Below, piece after piece: positions 21,676 through 35,200 of a stretch of DNA of 64,000 nt. The stretch comes from Bolinopsis microptera (lineage: Eukaryota > Ctenophora > Tentaculata > Lobata > Bolinopsidae). Location of the stretch: the NCBI RefSeq assembly GCF_026151205.1, contig NC_087081.1:9109246-9173245 (forward strand), read 5' to 3'. Below the pieces are notes generated by a model. The model did no database searches, was not told the origin of the DNA, and saw nothing but the letters and a program-made list of their open reading frames with translations. Numbering within the stretch: position 1 is the stretch's first letter; the number at the start of each line of letters is the position of its first letter. The translations under genes were made by a program, and so were the position numbers.

Positions 21676-22297
21676 TCAATATTCAATATATATAACAAGC
21701 AGCGCGAGCGAGCAGTTGATCCAGTATTGCCTCGTTGTAATTAGCAAAATCGCATTCGTTTGCGATGCAGATGGTCCTAAGTCTTGAGACAAATTGCTGT
21801 ATATTCCTCGCCCTCCTGCACGCAACTTCTCAGTTTGTACCTTTGTGCAAACTTTGTCGGAGCCGGGGCCAAGTGATCTAATATCAACTTTTTGCATTCC
21901 TCATAGCTGCAGTCTTCCATTTTTTTAACGGTTAATGACTTCAACAGCTTGTATATAATGTTCATCTGTCCTTGCAATAAAGCACGCTAAATTCTTCTTG
22001 ATAGCCAGTTTCTCGCATCACGGTTAGTTCACCGTTATCAGATAATACTTGGACCTCTGCTGCCAGTCCTCCCGCCAATAACTCAAACTCATATCTTTCA
22101 AACCAGCATTTTTGACAGCATGTGACGGTTAGTGGCTCTTTTGTCCTCGTTGCCATTGCAGTATTACCAAGTATTACCATCTCAATTATCAAGAGCCGTA
22201 TCAAAGAGCTTTTACTTGAAACCCAGCAATTGACAACACCTGGGCGTGAAATTGAGTGGCTCCCCCTAAATTGATTGAAATAAATTTTCGTGCACAT
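21676..22297 (-). pseudogene. Ty3/gypsy-type retrotransposon gag relic
   Basis: Minus-strand frames contain a capsid-like segment with CKKLILDHLAPAP and FAQRYKLRSC, matching the general layout of Ty3/gypsy gag (a run of hydrophobic/basic residues, then A-E/Q-R-Y/F-x-F/L). The reading frame shifts at least twice across the region, and neither a protease nor an RT was found nearby. It is a decayed fragment. Assignment rests on pattern memory only. Confidence 0.4.
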
Positions 22298-23039
22298 ACA
22301 GAATGAATGGTTAATAATTTAACATATTATATGTAGACCAAGCTCTGTGCACGGGATGCTTCCTGGAAGAATCCAGTTCTTTTAGCGGGGCACCCTACCT
22401 AAAGCCAAATTGAGATATAATAATCATATTCCTAGGGAAATAATCAGAAATCGAATACCAATCAAATAATATGATATTTGAAATCTGTTAACCAGAGAAT
22501 AAATTTCTAAACCTAATGCAAGTGAAATAATTTAGATGCAATAATGAATGCCTAATATGAGTATCATCTGTCAATGTCCTTGTAGAACAGTCTGTACAAG
22601 AGATATGAGTAACTAATATAGAAGGGAAAAAAAAACAGGAAGTTGTCGTCTGTTGGAAAATAAATAAAATATCTAGTATATAAATTAGAATATAAAATAA
22701 CATTCGGTCAATGTGTCGTCAATAAACTGTACAATTATCAAATGTTAAAACTGTACTGGGTGATACAGTCACCAAAAATAAATACTAAGTATAATAAGTT
22801 AATAAATTAAATGTGGTCTGTAAAACTACCACTAGGTATAATAGGTCAATAAATTAAAAGTGGTTTATAAAACTACCACTGTGCGAACCCCTTCTCCAGT
22901 TAAAACATGTCAGTCATGTGCAGAATCAATCAGAATGGTAAGGTGGTAAAAAAGGGAATATCCTTTCGACACTTCAATTATATATGCCTCAGATTTAAAA
23001 GAAATAGAAGATACTTAGTTATCGTCGACTATGATTGCA
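22298..23039. other. No supported gene
   Basis: AT-rich sequence. A short direct repeat occurs near 22,785-22,880 (ggtctgtaaaactaccact, then ggtttataaaactaccact). Nothing else was seen. Confidence 0.4.
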
Positions 23040-23059
23040 GTGTAAAATTTGTCATATGA

Positions 23060-23330
23060 ATTGTCGACGGTATAATTAGGGTCTGTTGTTATAGATGAGA
23101 GTAGCTGTTTCTTATACGAATCACTAAAGCTTTTAACATCGGGCAGATTTCGTAGATCTGTTGGAACATTATTCCAACATTCTGCCCCCAAGTATTGAAA
23201 GTTTTTATGTGACCTATATTAACATATAGGTTGCAGCTTTCGCCGCTCCTACTACCTCCTGATATGTAACTAAATTTGTTCATAAATTTTGTAGGACAAT
23301 TGTCATGGATGATTCTAAACATATAATTTG
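23060..23330 (-). pseudogene. LINE C-terminal relic
   Basis: One minus-strand frame reads FQYLGAECWNNVPTDLRN followed by a segment ending SFSDSYKKQLLS. This is the common ending of CR1/Jockey-type ORF2 proteins (F-x-Y-x-G-A-x-x-W-N-x-L/V-P). The preceding part is in a different frame, so it is frameshifted. The RT core is missing. Confidence 0.5.
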
Positions 23331-23339
23331 ACAGATGGA

Positions 23340-24429
23340 GTTGTCGTCTAAGATGGAACTAGCTGGGGCATTGAACCAGCTTAGTTGATCAGCATCCCAT
23401 CCCTTGCATACAATTAATTACAAAAGCGCTAATTATACCTGTTTCAAAAGCATCCTGTCTGGAAGTTCCCTGACTGCCGTGTGAATCTTTGGATCTATTT
23501 TTGGATCTATTTTTATATTGATATGATTTTTATATACCTATTATATATTCATCGCATAATTTCCATGTCCGCCTGAACAAACCTGGCACCATCAAATCTT
23601 ACTCTAGAAACCCCAGAACTCATCAAGCCTAGTCTGAATTCAAAACTAGTTGACCAGCTACGTACAGTTTCCTGGACAACTGGAACCTTTTGGGCCATGC
23701 ACAAGCCAATAGCATGTATGGTCCTGCAGTGGGGTCTCCTTGTCCTTGGATCTGTGTTTTGATCCGTCTTTTCTTAAAATTTTCCATTTGTGTCACTTAG
23801 ACTCACCTATTAAATGTTAATCGGCACCACTGGTCCTAGTTAGATTTAGCCATGGCCATGGCACGACTACTCAAACGTAACAGTTAAATAGGTGTGACAT
23901 ACTATTATATTCTTATAATTATAACATATGAATACTTGCTATTGAAAACTAATCTCAGGGCGTTTCAAATTCAAAAATCGTCTTCCTTCAGCGATGGTCT
24001 CTGACGGCTGTCTCCCTGCTTTGATACGAAATATTTAAGACTAGATAAAAATGATTCACATACAATGCTTTTGATCGGGGGAAAGTAAATGGGCCTGTAG
24101 AATCAAAAGTCCTGGTTAATAGAAGCACTAGCAAGGAACACAGCGCATGTTATGTCTCTTCTTTCTTGATTCTACAATCCTTAGCGAATGTATTAATGCT
24201 TTTCAAACAAATTTACAACGAATTCTTCGTGTAGTGCATCCTGGGTTTGGACAGGATATGCACGTTTAAAATATTTCCATCACGTTACATTACATAATTC
24301 TCAATAAATGTAATAGATTTGTAGTGTTGTAATTAGTTTAACATAGTTATAATATAGTTAAGATTTAATTAAAAGTATTATACAGCATGTTGAAGTTAAG
24401 ATTGATCTAACAAATCCCAAACTCAGAAA
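23340..24429. other. No gene seen; upstream region of the Ig-domain gene
   Basis: AT-rich sequence leading to the first coding exon. A TATA-like stretch (tataatatag) lies near 24,348, but no promoter can be assigned with confidence. Confidence 0.3.
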
Positions 24430-24608
24430 ATGTTATGGATATGTCTTTTGGTGGCAAGTGCTATCAAGTTTTCAGAAGGATCAAACGATAAACTTGCTTC
24501 TGCCCAACCTTGTCAAGGTAGTGGTGAACCCTGTATTGAGTTTGTTACCCAACCAAGAGCTACCCTCTGTTCAGAATACACAGACCTTCAATTATCTAAT
24601 GCTAGAAG
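24430..24608 (+). CDS. Exon 1: signal peptide and N-terminal segment
   Basis: 59 codons plus 2 bases (phase 2), donor GTAATT. The first ATG gives a short hydrophobic leader, followed by a Cys-containing segment (Cys residues in [14 protein letters not shown] and ATLCSEY). The duplication breakpoint lies in its last 15 bases. Confidence 0.75.
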
Positions 24609-27600
24609 GTAATTAAAAGTTAAGATGTTGTCAAGATAGCAGCAGGGTTGATGGAAATTATGATAAAGAACAGAAATTTAAAAATTTATAATTATTTTGT
24701 TTTTAAAAATAAACCTTCATTTTACCTTATGTCAATAAATGTATCTGTCAGGTAACTTAAACGGTACCATTCATCCATCCATTGAATCATCTCATTGTGT
24801 TTGTCAAAAATTCTTTACTAATCAACAATCCGGCATTCTTGTGACATTTTTTATTCTGTTCATAATGTTGTGTAATTTACTAACAATTCTTCCTCTCGAC
24901 AGAGAATGGGTACCTCATCCTGAACAAGAAGAAATAGACAATTTTGGTGACCTATATTTGTGGTGTAAGTTTATTAAAACACTAAAGTTACTTAAGTTGT
25001 ACTTTACAAACTTCATTGTACAAGATCTTGTTTTTAATTAATGCTCGTGTTTTTTTCCCTTATTTGTAGTCTTTCTGTCGATACATTTGCAGAATATCCA
25101 TTAAGTATTTAGTTATAATTTAACATTTAGCATTGCAATGTTTAAGAACATAATGTTCAGGGATTGAACAAGGCACAGCCCGTCGTCTGTGTTGTGATGT
25201 CAAGATTTCAGAGCCCCTATTGATTGGGACTGTAAAGTTGCAGTGGTACTACTACGAAGAGTTGGGGTCCTTTGGCTCTGCTGATTACACTGTTATACAG
25301 GTTGGGTTATTTTCTTACTGATTAGTGGTTTTAAGAAACATTAAAAGTGGGATTGTTAAGTCCTTCATTAAGGGACCAATAATCAGAATGGATTTTTTAT
25401 CAGTGAGTTGATCTGCGGTATGAAACTCAATAAATCTTGCAAATTTACATTGAGTCAATGTGGAGAAAACTACATTTCAACGTTTACTACAACCCACATT
25501 GTTAACTCACATTTTAGGACTTACCCACATAGAAACATTACAAATGAAATGATTTCATATCACTTACACAAAACAGCTACCAAACACGTCATAGTTGGCC
25601 TCTATCATAGTCGAGAGAGAGGGCGGTACATTTCACACCTTGAACATTACAAACCCTACAGAGTGCTACTAAATCTGTAGCACTGTCTAATAGCAACTTA
25701 ACAGTTATCTGTCCTACCGCTTGTCTGGTTTATCAATACTTCAACCCTCACCCAATGTATTATGTTATAATCCTTATCAAGATATGTATCGTGATATGTA
25801 TCGTGATATGTATCCCGATATAGATAGAGTTGTAAGGTATTATATTACATTATATACAGTTTACCGCTGCCTGATAAAAATAAGGTGTTATACACTCCCC
25901 CTGGTTTATGACATGTAATACTATATTTAAATATAAACTGAGCTGTTATACAATATGGAAAAATTCCATGGTACTTTCTAGCACATGATACCATAGACGC
26001 ACCAAAAAAGCGAAGTGAAACTTTGACTGGACGGTACAATAAAGTAATTAATTTTGTATTCAGGGTTTGAGTTAGTGAGTAATATGTTTTGAATATCCAG
26101 GCTATGAGTTAGTGAGTTAGTGAGTAATATAATTATAATAGTTTCCCCAACTTTTCTCCTGAGTAGCTGATTCTTTAACAAGTACAACTACTCCACTTAT
26201 ATTCTGTAATCTACACTCTCAAATATCAAGATGCCACAAAAATATCGCACAGCTTCAAATCCGGATCACCACAAAGCGAGCTCCCCAACTACAAACCAAC
26301 AGTGAAGTTGTAGAGTAGCCTGGCGGTTTAGCAGAGTCAAACAGCCCCCCTCCCCTGTGTACACTAAGACACTATCTGTGGTACTATATGCTCCACCGAC
26401 ACACGACACTGACAAAGTGTAACTCTCCCTAGCTGGTGATGATAGGTGGTTACGTAGTACTGCCTCCCCACACACTCCGTACACAATCCCTGTACTGCAC
26501 TTAAAACATGTGTTATCATCTCGTACTATTACATCTTCTGCTGTAATGCTGAGTACACACTCCCTGTACTGCACTTAAAACATGTGCTATCATCTTGTAC
26601 TATTACATCTTCTGCTGTAGTACTGAGTACACACTCCCTGTACTGCACTTAAAACATGTGTTATCATCTTGTACTATTACATCTTCTGCTGTAATACTGA
26701 GTACACACTCCCTGTACTGCACTTAAAACATGTGTTATCATCTCGTACTATTACATCTTCTGCTGTAATACTGAGTACACACTCCCTGTACTGCACTTAA
26801 AACATGTGTTATCATCTTGTACTATTACATCTTCTGCTGTAATACTGAGTACACACTCCCTGTACTGCACTTAAAACATGTGTTATCATCTCGTACTATT
26901 ACATCTTCTGCTGTAATACTGAGTACACACTCCCTGTACTGCACTTAAAACATGTGTTATCATCTCGTACTATTACATCTTCTGCTGTAATACTGAGTAC
27001 ACACTCCCTGTACTGCACTTAAAACATGTGTTATCATCTCGTACTATTACATCTTCTGCTGTAATACTGAGTACACACTCCCTGTACTGCACTTAAAACA
27101 TGTGTTATCATCTTGTACTATTACATCTTCTGCTGTAATACTCAGTACACACTCCCTGTACTGCACTTAAAACATGTGTTATCATCTTGTACTATTACAT
27201 CTTCTGCTGTAATGCTCAGTACACACTCCCTGTACTGCACTTAAAACATGTGTTATCATCTTTTACTATTACATCTTCTGCTGTAATGCTGAGTACACAC
27301 TCCCTGTACTGCACTTAAAACATGTGCTATCATCTTGTACTATTACATCTTCTGCTGTAATACTGATATGTTGGTGGTTACTGATATGTTGCTGTGAAAC
27401 TAGACTAGTTTCACAGCAAAACTAGACTAGTTTTAGAGTTTGTCAGCCATCATCTGGAGTGTCGCCTCAAACTACACATATTCTAGAATCATGTGATATA
27501 ATATTATATCTTCTAGAAGTAGAACCAGTGTATCCGGTTTTGGTATACGTCACCGTTTTTGGTCTGTCAAACTCTCAGTTACCGTGTCTAAATGTTGGTT

Positions 27601-29261
27601 TATCAATTTGCCGCGTAATTGCAAAGGTCACCCCTACCTACTTACAGTTGTAGAGTCACTCGACTAATACCAGCGGCTAAATTGTCGGAAAGTAAGTTAA
27701 ATGGACTTTCTGGATGAAAACGTGATATTGACAAAGTCAATGTTGGTCGGATATGACTATGTAAATGTGAAGTAACGTATCTCAAAGTTATCCGCTGTGA
27801 AAGGCGGCTAGTGTCAGCTTTTGACGGCTTTCACGGGGAGTTTCACCTTAGTAGTTAGTGTTGAAAATAAAGTTGATGGAACTTTCTGGACGATATAATA
27901 ATACTTCTCAGTGTTGTAAGATTTCTAGTAATTAGAACAGATCACATCGTGATGATTTACATGGGAAGTATTAAAGTTATTATTTCTACCCGTCAATTTT
28001 CTTTGAAAGACATCTCAAACCGTTCTTACAACAACACAGTAAGTTTATTTCCCCAACAATTTACAGCAATTTAATACACCCTCAGGATTATGCATCACGT
28101 TTATTTCCATGACTCTATACCGCACTCTATACCGCACGCTTTACCGCACTCCGTAAACCCGTAGTATACCCCACGAGAAATGTTTTACATGACTCATTAT
28201 AAATAATATATATGATAAGGATATGCCCCTGGCCCTGAGTAAGGAAACATAATAGGATATATTAAAATATTATATCCTGTCAAGGTATAAACTTTTCTAA
28301 CTATAATAACTCTCCAAGTTAATACCCCCTCTTTACATGAGTCTGCAGAATGTGTTATAGCCCGCTAGTTATATATCCCGTTACAAAGATATAGTTAACA
28401 AGAAGCCCTGTGAACCCAGTGTTGAGAAGTAGTACCCGCACATTAATATTTCCAAATGTCTAAAAGCCACAATACCTACCTTACTGCCACAGTGCCGCAA
28501 CCCAACCTGCCGGAACAGCCCCGCTAACGACCGGGAAGCCGCGCCGCGTGTCAGCAAGGGTTACCTTGTTAACCTTAACTGATGGGTAAAAAGCTTACAA
28601 CCGATATCTCCTACTGACAGCTTTGATTAGCCTGGTAATCAGAGAACTCTTCTCAATTAGCCTCTTTCTTAACACTTAATCGGCCTCCGGGCCAATCACT
28701 GAATTGAAATTCCTCGACCGTTGGCAGGAGAAATTTTTTTCTTTCCTGAGTTGTTGCCGCCATGCAGAAGAAATGTTCGGCTAATTTACAGCTTGACTAC
28801 ATATTCCTAACGTGTGATATTTAATGCACAATGTACACACCACAATAAACCGCAGTGTATTTTTAACTCAACAACAGCAGTGACATTGTTAAGTATTCAA
28901 GGAATAAACCAATTATCATTAACTCATTAATTATCCGATCATTACTGCAAGATTTCATGCCGTAGATTATGTGCAAAGTTTGGACATCAAACGTTGGTCA
29001 TATTTCGCTGAGTAGCTATAATTACAGTTCATATATGAGCTGTCGTCGAAGCGATTAGCCATCACTGTTTCCAAAGAACACGTTAATATTCCACTACTAG
29101 CGCGAGGAGTAAGTGCGAGTAAGTACTAGTAAGTACTAGTTCTGCTTCTAACGATATGACCGGATCCAGGAAACATAATAAACGCGTGGTGTCCTGGTAC
29201 GTATCCTTACTCTGGTCTACATCCGTGACTGTAGTGAAAAGGGGGAAATTTATCAGCTGTC

Positions 29262-29293
<32 letters not shown>

Positions 29294-32200
29294 ACAACAA
29301 GGCTTCAAAGCGTACGGGATTGTGACAGAAAAGAACGTGCCGTTTTGTAATTCTGTGTTTAAAACCCTCTCCACAACATTCCAGCTCATGTGTGAGTTTT
29401 GACGGGGTGAACCCTGAGATCTGTGATAGGATGGGATCCAGTAAACATGTTCTAGAGTAGAGCTAACCCTGATCACGTGACCGCTGCAACCATGATCACG
29501 TGACACTATAACCCTGATCACGTGATACTATAACCCTGATCACGTGACACTATAACCCTGATCACGTGATACTATAACCCTGATCACGTGACACTATAAC
29601 CCTGATCACGTGACACTATAACCCTGCGTCATAGCCCCGGACCACCTCGCTCCTCACATCTGTCACGTGACACGAGAGATGTGCGGAGAGTCCAGGAGAT
29701 GATAACTGTCCTGCAGATGTTTAACAGAACCAGTAATATTTTTACTGTATTTATTCTCTGAATTATTATCACGACAAGATCTAAGTGTACAAGTTACGTA
29801 CTCTATCTTAGTCTTGGTATACACATTATTATAGGCGGGTGATTGTCCGCACATGATATTATACATAATATACATGATTTGACAGAATAACATGTTATAA
29901 AGTGCATAAGTATCCGCCAGTGCGCCGCGCCACCCAGCTGCAATGTTCTACATTTATTTTTCCTGTGAAATACACGCTCTCCACCGATAATGTATATAAA
30001 TCCCTACTATACCAGTGTTCCGGTACTACAGTTCCGGTACAGTGCTTGGTTATAGCCGGAGTGGATAACTACATTTTTAATTAGCTTTCTTTCTGTTACG
30101 GACAAAGCTAGTGAATGTGTGTGTACTTAGTGTGTGCCAGGGTAATTAAAAGTTGAAATAGAGAAATTATCAGTGAAATGATGAAAGTGATTCTAATTAT
30201 CACTAATTTGAACTTCTTGAAGCTACATGTGTTGATTATCCAAGTGTACTGTATATTGTGGTATTATATGGGCTGAGTATGGTCTGATCTGGTTGTGTAT
30301 CTTACATCATGTACAGTAATATTCGGCAGAGTTTTAACTTTATTATCAAGTTTTATTACGCTTGAGTGGCAATCGCAAGAAAAATTCTGGAAACATCATA
30401 TTATTGACTATAATAAGGTAATTTTTCATTTCAGAATTCAAATAAATTTTACATCAGTGTATTACAATAACAATTACTCAAGACTAAAATATCTACAATG
30501 AGGCAACAACATGATTAAAGAAGATTAGGGAAATATTAATGAAACTCAACACTACGAGACTGCAGCAAGAGTGAGAAAACTGTGTGTAAAACACTATTCA
30601 AATCTATTTCGGCTGAACCAAAACACGACGGTAAACCATAATGACATTGGTGACGACCAAAATATACTAAAAATTTAAATACTGTAAAAAAAAACTTATA
30701 AGTAATAACAAAATAACGCCATTCTTCTCTTTTCTTTAATATGATATTTAACAGATAAATGTTGTAAATATCGTAGGTACATACCATCGTAACTAATAAA
30801 CAAGTCATAAATAAGTCATAAAATACAGCCTCACACGTGACACTTTACTCGTCTTAAAACTGAATAATTTATTATTTAACGAACACAATCTTATCTCTAA
30901 TCCATACTAGCTATAAATGCAATAACTCTCATAATACTACTACCCTATTTATAATTGCACAAACTATCTCAATACAATATCACACGTTACAATTACACAT
31001 ACTATATTTAGACATTACTAATTATGTAATTATTTAAACCGTTCTAATTATAATTACTAATTACTATCGTAACACTGGTAATTGTATATAACCCGTCTGT
31101 ATTTCCCACATACCCACGCACCACCCAGTTGTTGATAGGATGCTTCATTGGATTTACACCTTTATTTTACCTTCGCAGTGTTTATACTGATACGTGAGGT
31201 CTCATAAGCCCAGAGAGTAAGTAAAAGTGATAATAATAGGACGCTATCGTCTTTAAGTCACAATTGTTTTGTACGAACAAGCGGTCAAGACAGCACCATG
31301 TTAATCCTAACAAACATCCTGGTATCTAAACTATGAAAGTTTCTATGAACACCATGATTAGAACATAACAATGATATTACTTTCTGTCAAGGTGATAAGT
31401 GGACGCAGGACGTGCTGTGACTCATTACTACATGGGTTTATACAGTAGTATCTAATAGAGGTGGTTCCCTGTAATTCAAACCGAAAATGAGCTGATTCTT
31501 AGTAATTTACATGGTACTGTACATGGTACTGTATATTACCGTACAGTTTTGGGGAAGGAAAATAGATTTTTATTATTCGATAGGGGAGTACGGTAAACCG
31601 GGATTTTTATCCTTGAGTCCAGGCCAGATTGCATGATTCTGCACTGTACTGGTTACTTCAAGCAAGGTTAACAAGCCACCGTATCCCACTGTATACACTA
31701 GTATACAATGTACAAGATACTTCTACCAAGTCATAATGTACATCGGGCCACTGCACCAGCTGGAACATATCTTTAATGTACGATATTTCTACCATTTGTA
31801 AGCTAGACCTACTTTAACAGTGTCAGTACAGGATAGCTAATCCTGATAATACTCTACCTACTTTACCAGTGTCAGTACAGGATAGCTAATCCTGATAATA
31901 CTCTACCTACTTTAACAGTGTCAGTACAGGATAGCTAATCCTGATAATACTCTACCTACTTTACCAGTGTCAGTACAGGATAGCTAATCCTGATAATACT
32001 CTACCTACTTTACCAGTGTCAGTACAGGATAGCTAATCCTGATAATACTCTACCTACTTTAACAGTGTCAGTACAGGATAGCTAATCTGATAATACTTAC
32101 CTACTTTACCAGTGTCAGTACAGGATAGCTAATCCTGATAATACTCTACCTACTTTACCAGTGTCAGTACAGGATAGCTAATCCTGATAATACTCTACCT

Positions 32201-35200
32201 ACTTTACCAGTGTCAGTACAGGATAGCTAATCCTGATAATACTCTACCTACTTTACCAGTGTCAGTACAGGAATCTAATGCTAGTTAGAAGGTAATTAAA
32301 AGTTAAGGATGTTGTCAAGATAGCAGATGGTGTTGTTGGAAATTATGATAAAGAAAATCAGAAATTTAAAAAAAATTTATAATTATTTTGTTTTTTTTTA
32401 AAACCTTCATTTTACCTTATGTCAATAAATGTATCTGTCAGGTAACTTAAACGGTACCATTCATCCATCCATTGAATCATCTCATTGTGTTTGTCAAAAA
32501 TTCTTTACTAATCAACAATCCGGCATTCTTGTGACATTTTTTATTCTGTTCATAATGTTGTGTAATTTACTAACAATTCTTCCTCTCGACAGAGAATGGG
32601 TACCTCATCCTGAACAAGAAGAAATAGACAATTTTGGTGACCTATATTTGTGGTGTAAGTTTATTAAAACACTAAAGTTACTTAAGTTGTACTTTACAAA
32701 CTTCATTGTACAAGATCTTGTTTTTAATTAATGCTCGTGTTTTTTTCCCTTATTTGTAGTCTTTCTGTCGATACATTTGCAGAATATCCATTAAGTATTT
32801 AGTTATAATTTAACATTTAGCATTGCAATGTTTAAGAACATAATGTTCAGGGATTGAACAAGGCACAGCCCGTCGTCTGTGTTGTGATGTCAAGATTTCA
32901 GAGCCCCTATTGATTGGGACTGTAAAGTTGCAGTGGTACTACTACGAAGAGTTGGGGTCCTTTGGCTCTGCTGATTACACTGTTATACAGGTTGGGTTAT
33001 TTTCTTACTGATTAGTGGTTTTAAGAAACATTAAAAGTGGGATTGTTAAGTCCTTCATTAAGGGACCAATAATCAGAATGGATTTTTTATCAGTGAGTTG
33101 ATCTGCGGTATGAAACTCAATAAATCTTGCAAATTTACATTGAGTCAATGTGGAGAAAACTACATTTCAACGTTTACTACAACCCACATTGTTAACTCAC
33201 ATTTTAGGACTTACCCACATAGAAACATTACAAATGAAATGATTTCATATCACTTACACAAAACAGCTACCAAACACGTCATAGTTGGCCTCTATCATAG
33301 TCGAGAGAGAGGGCGGTACATTTCACACCTTGAACATTACAAACCCTACAGAGTGCTACTAAATCTGTAGCACTGTCTAATAGCAACTTAACAGTTATCT
33401 GTCCTACCGCTTGTCTGGTTTATCAATACTTCAACCCTCACCCAATGTATTATGTTATAATCCTTATCAAGATATGTATCGTGATATGTATCGTGATATG
33501 TATCCCGATATAGATAGAGTTGTAAGGTATTATATTACATTATATACAGTTTACCGCTGCCTGATAAAAATAAGGTGTTATACACTCCCCCTGGTTTATG
33601 ACATGTAATACTATATTTAAATATAAACTGAGCTGTTATACAATATGGAAAAATTCCATGGTACTTTCTAGCACATGATACCATAGACGCACCAAAAAAG
33701 CGAAGTGAATCTTTGACTGGACGGTACAATAAAGTAATTAATTTTGTATTCAGGGTTTGAGTTAGTGAGTAATATGTTTTGAATATCCAGGCTATGAGTT
33801 AGTGAGTTAGTGAGTAATATAATTATAATAGTTTCCCCAACTTTTCTCCTGAGTAGCTGATTCTTTAACAAGTACAACTACTCCACTTATATTCTGTAAT
33901 CTACACTCTCAAATATCAAGATGCCACAAAAATATCGCACAGCTTCAAATCCGGATCACCACAAAGCGAGCTCCCCAACTACAAACCAACAGTGAAGTTG
34001 TAGAGTAGCCTGGCGGTTTAGCAGAGTCAAACAGCCCCCCTCCCCTGTGTACACTAAGACACTATCTGTGGTACTATATGCTCCACCGACACACGACACT
34101 GACAAAGTGTCACTCTCCCTAGCTGGTGATGATAGGTGGTTACGTAGTACTGCCTCCCCACACACTCCGTACACAATCCCTGTACTGCACTTAAAACATG
34201 TGTTATCATCTCGTACTATTACATCTTCTGCTGTAATGCTGAGTACACACTCCCTGTACTGCACTTAAAACATGTGCTATCATCTTGTACTATTACATCT
34301 TCTGCTGTAGTACTGAGTACACACTCCCTGTACTGCACTTAAAACATGTGTTATCATCTTGTACTATTACATCTTCTGCTGTAATACTGAGTACACACTC
34401 CCTGTACTGCACTTAAAACATGTGTTATCATCTTGTACTATTACATCTTCTGCTGTAATACTGAGTACACACTCCCTGTACTGCACTTAAAACATGTGTT
34501 ATCATCTCGTACTATTACATCTTCTGCTGTAATACTGAGTACACACTCCCTGTACTGCACTTAAAACATGTGTTATCATCTTGTACTATTACATCTTCTG
34601 CTGTAATGCTCAGTACACACTCCCTGTACTGCACTTAAAACATGTGTTATCATCTCGTACTATTACATCTTCTGCTGTAATACTGAGTACACACTCCCTG
34701 TACTGCACTTAAAACATGTGTTATCATCTCGTACTATTACATCTTCTGCTGTAATACTGAGTACACACTCCCTGTACTGCACTTAAAACATGTGTTATCA
34801 TCTTGTACTATTACATCTTCTGCTGTAATGCTCAGTACACACTCCCTGTACTGCACTTAAAACATGTGTTATCATCTTGTACTATTACATCTTCTGCTGT
34901 AATACTGAGTACACACTCCTGTACTGCACTTAAAACATGTGTTATCATCTTGTACTATTACATCTTCTGCTGTAATACTGAGTACACACTCCCTGTACTG
35001 CACTTAAAACATGTGTTATCATCTCGTACTATTACATCTTCTGCTGTAATACTGGGTACACACTCCCTGTACTGCACTTAAAACATGTGTTATCATCTTG
35101 TACTATTACATCTTCTGCTGTAATGCTCAGTACACACTCCCTGTACTGCACTTAAAACATGTGTTATCATCTCGTACTATTACATCTTCTGCTGTAATAC

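Larger units (their letters stand above)
24594..32272. repeat. Tandem duplication, copy 1 (7.7 kb)
   Basis: Starts within the last 15 bases of exon 1 (ATCTAATGCTAG) and ends in a 49-bp minisatellite. It is nearly identical in order and sequence to 32,273-53,281 once array lengths and three insertions are set aside. Only scattered substitutions separate the copies, for example near 26,019 and 26,420. Confidence 0.9.

Noticed and set aside
24739..25041. 100-codon frame repeated at 32,429, with a hydrophobic stretch
   Set aside because: It is mostly intron 1 read through exon 2; the part that codes is only 62 bases and is used in this frame by splicing.
25408..25680. 90-codon frame identical in both copies
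   Set aside because: Intronic, with no domain or fitting splice phase; identity only reflects the recent duplication.
26266..26574. Minus-strand frame with [17 protein letters not shown], repeated in both copies
   Set aside because: Mostly 74-bp array sequence; the unit length is not a multiple of three, so frames drift from unit to unit.
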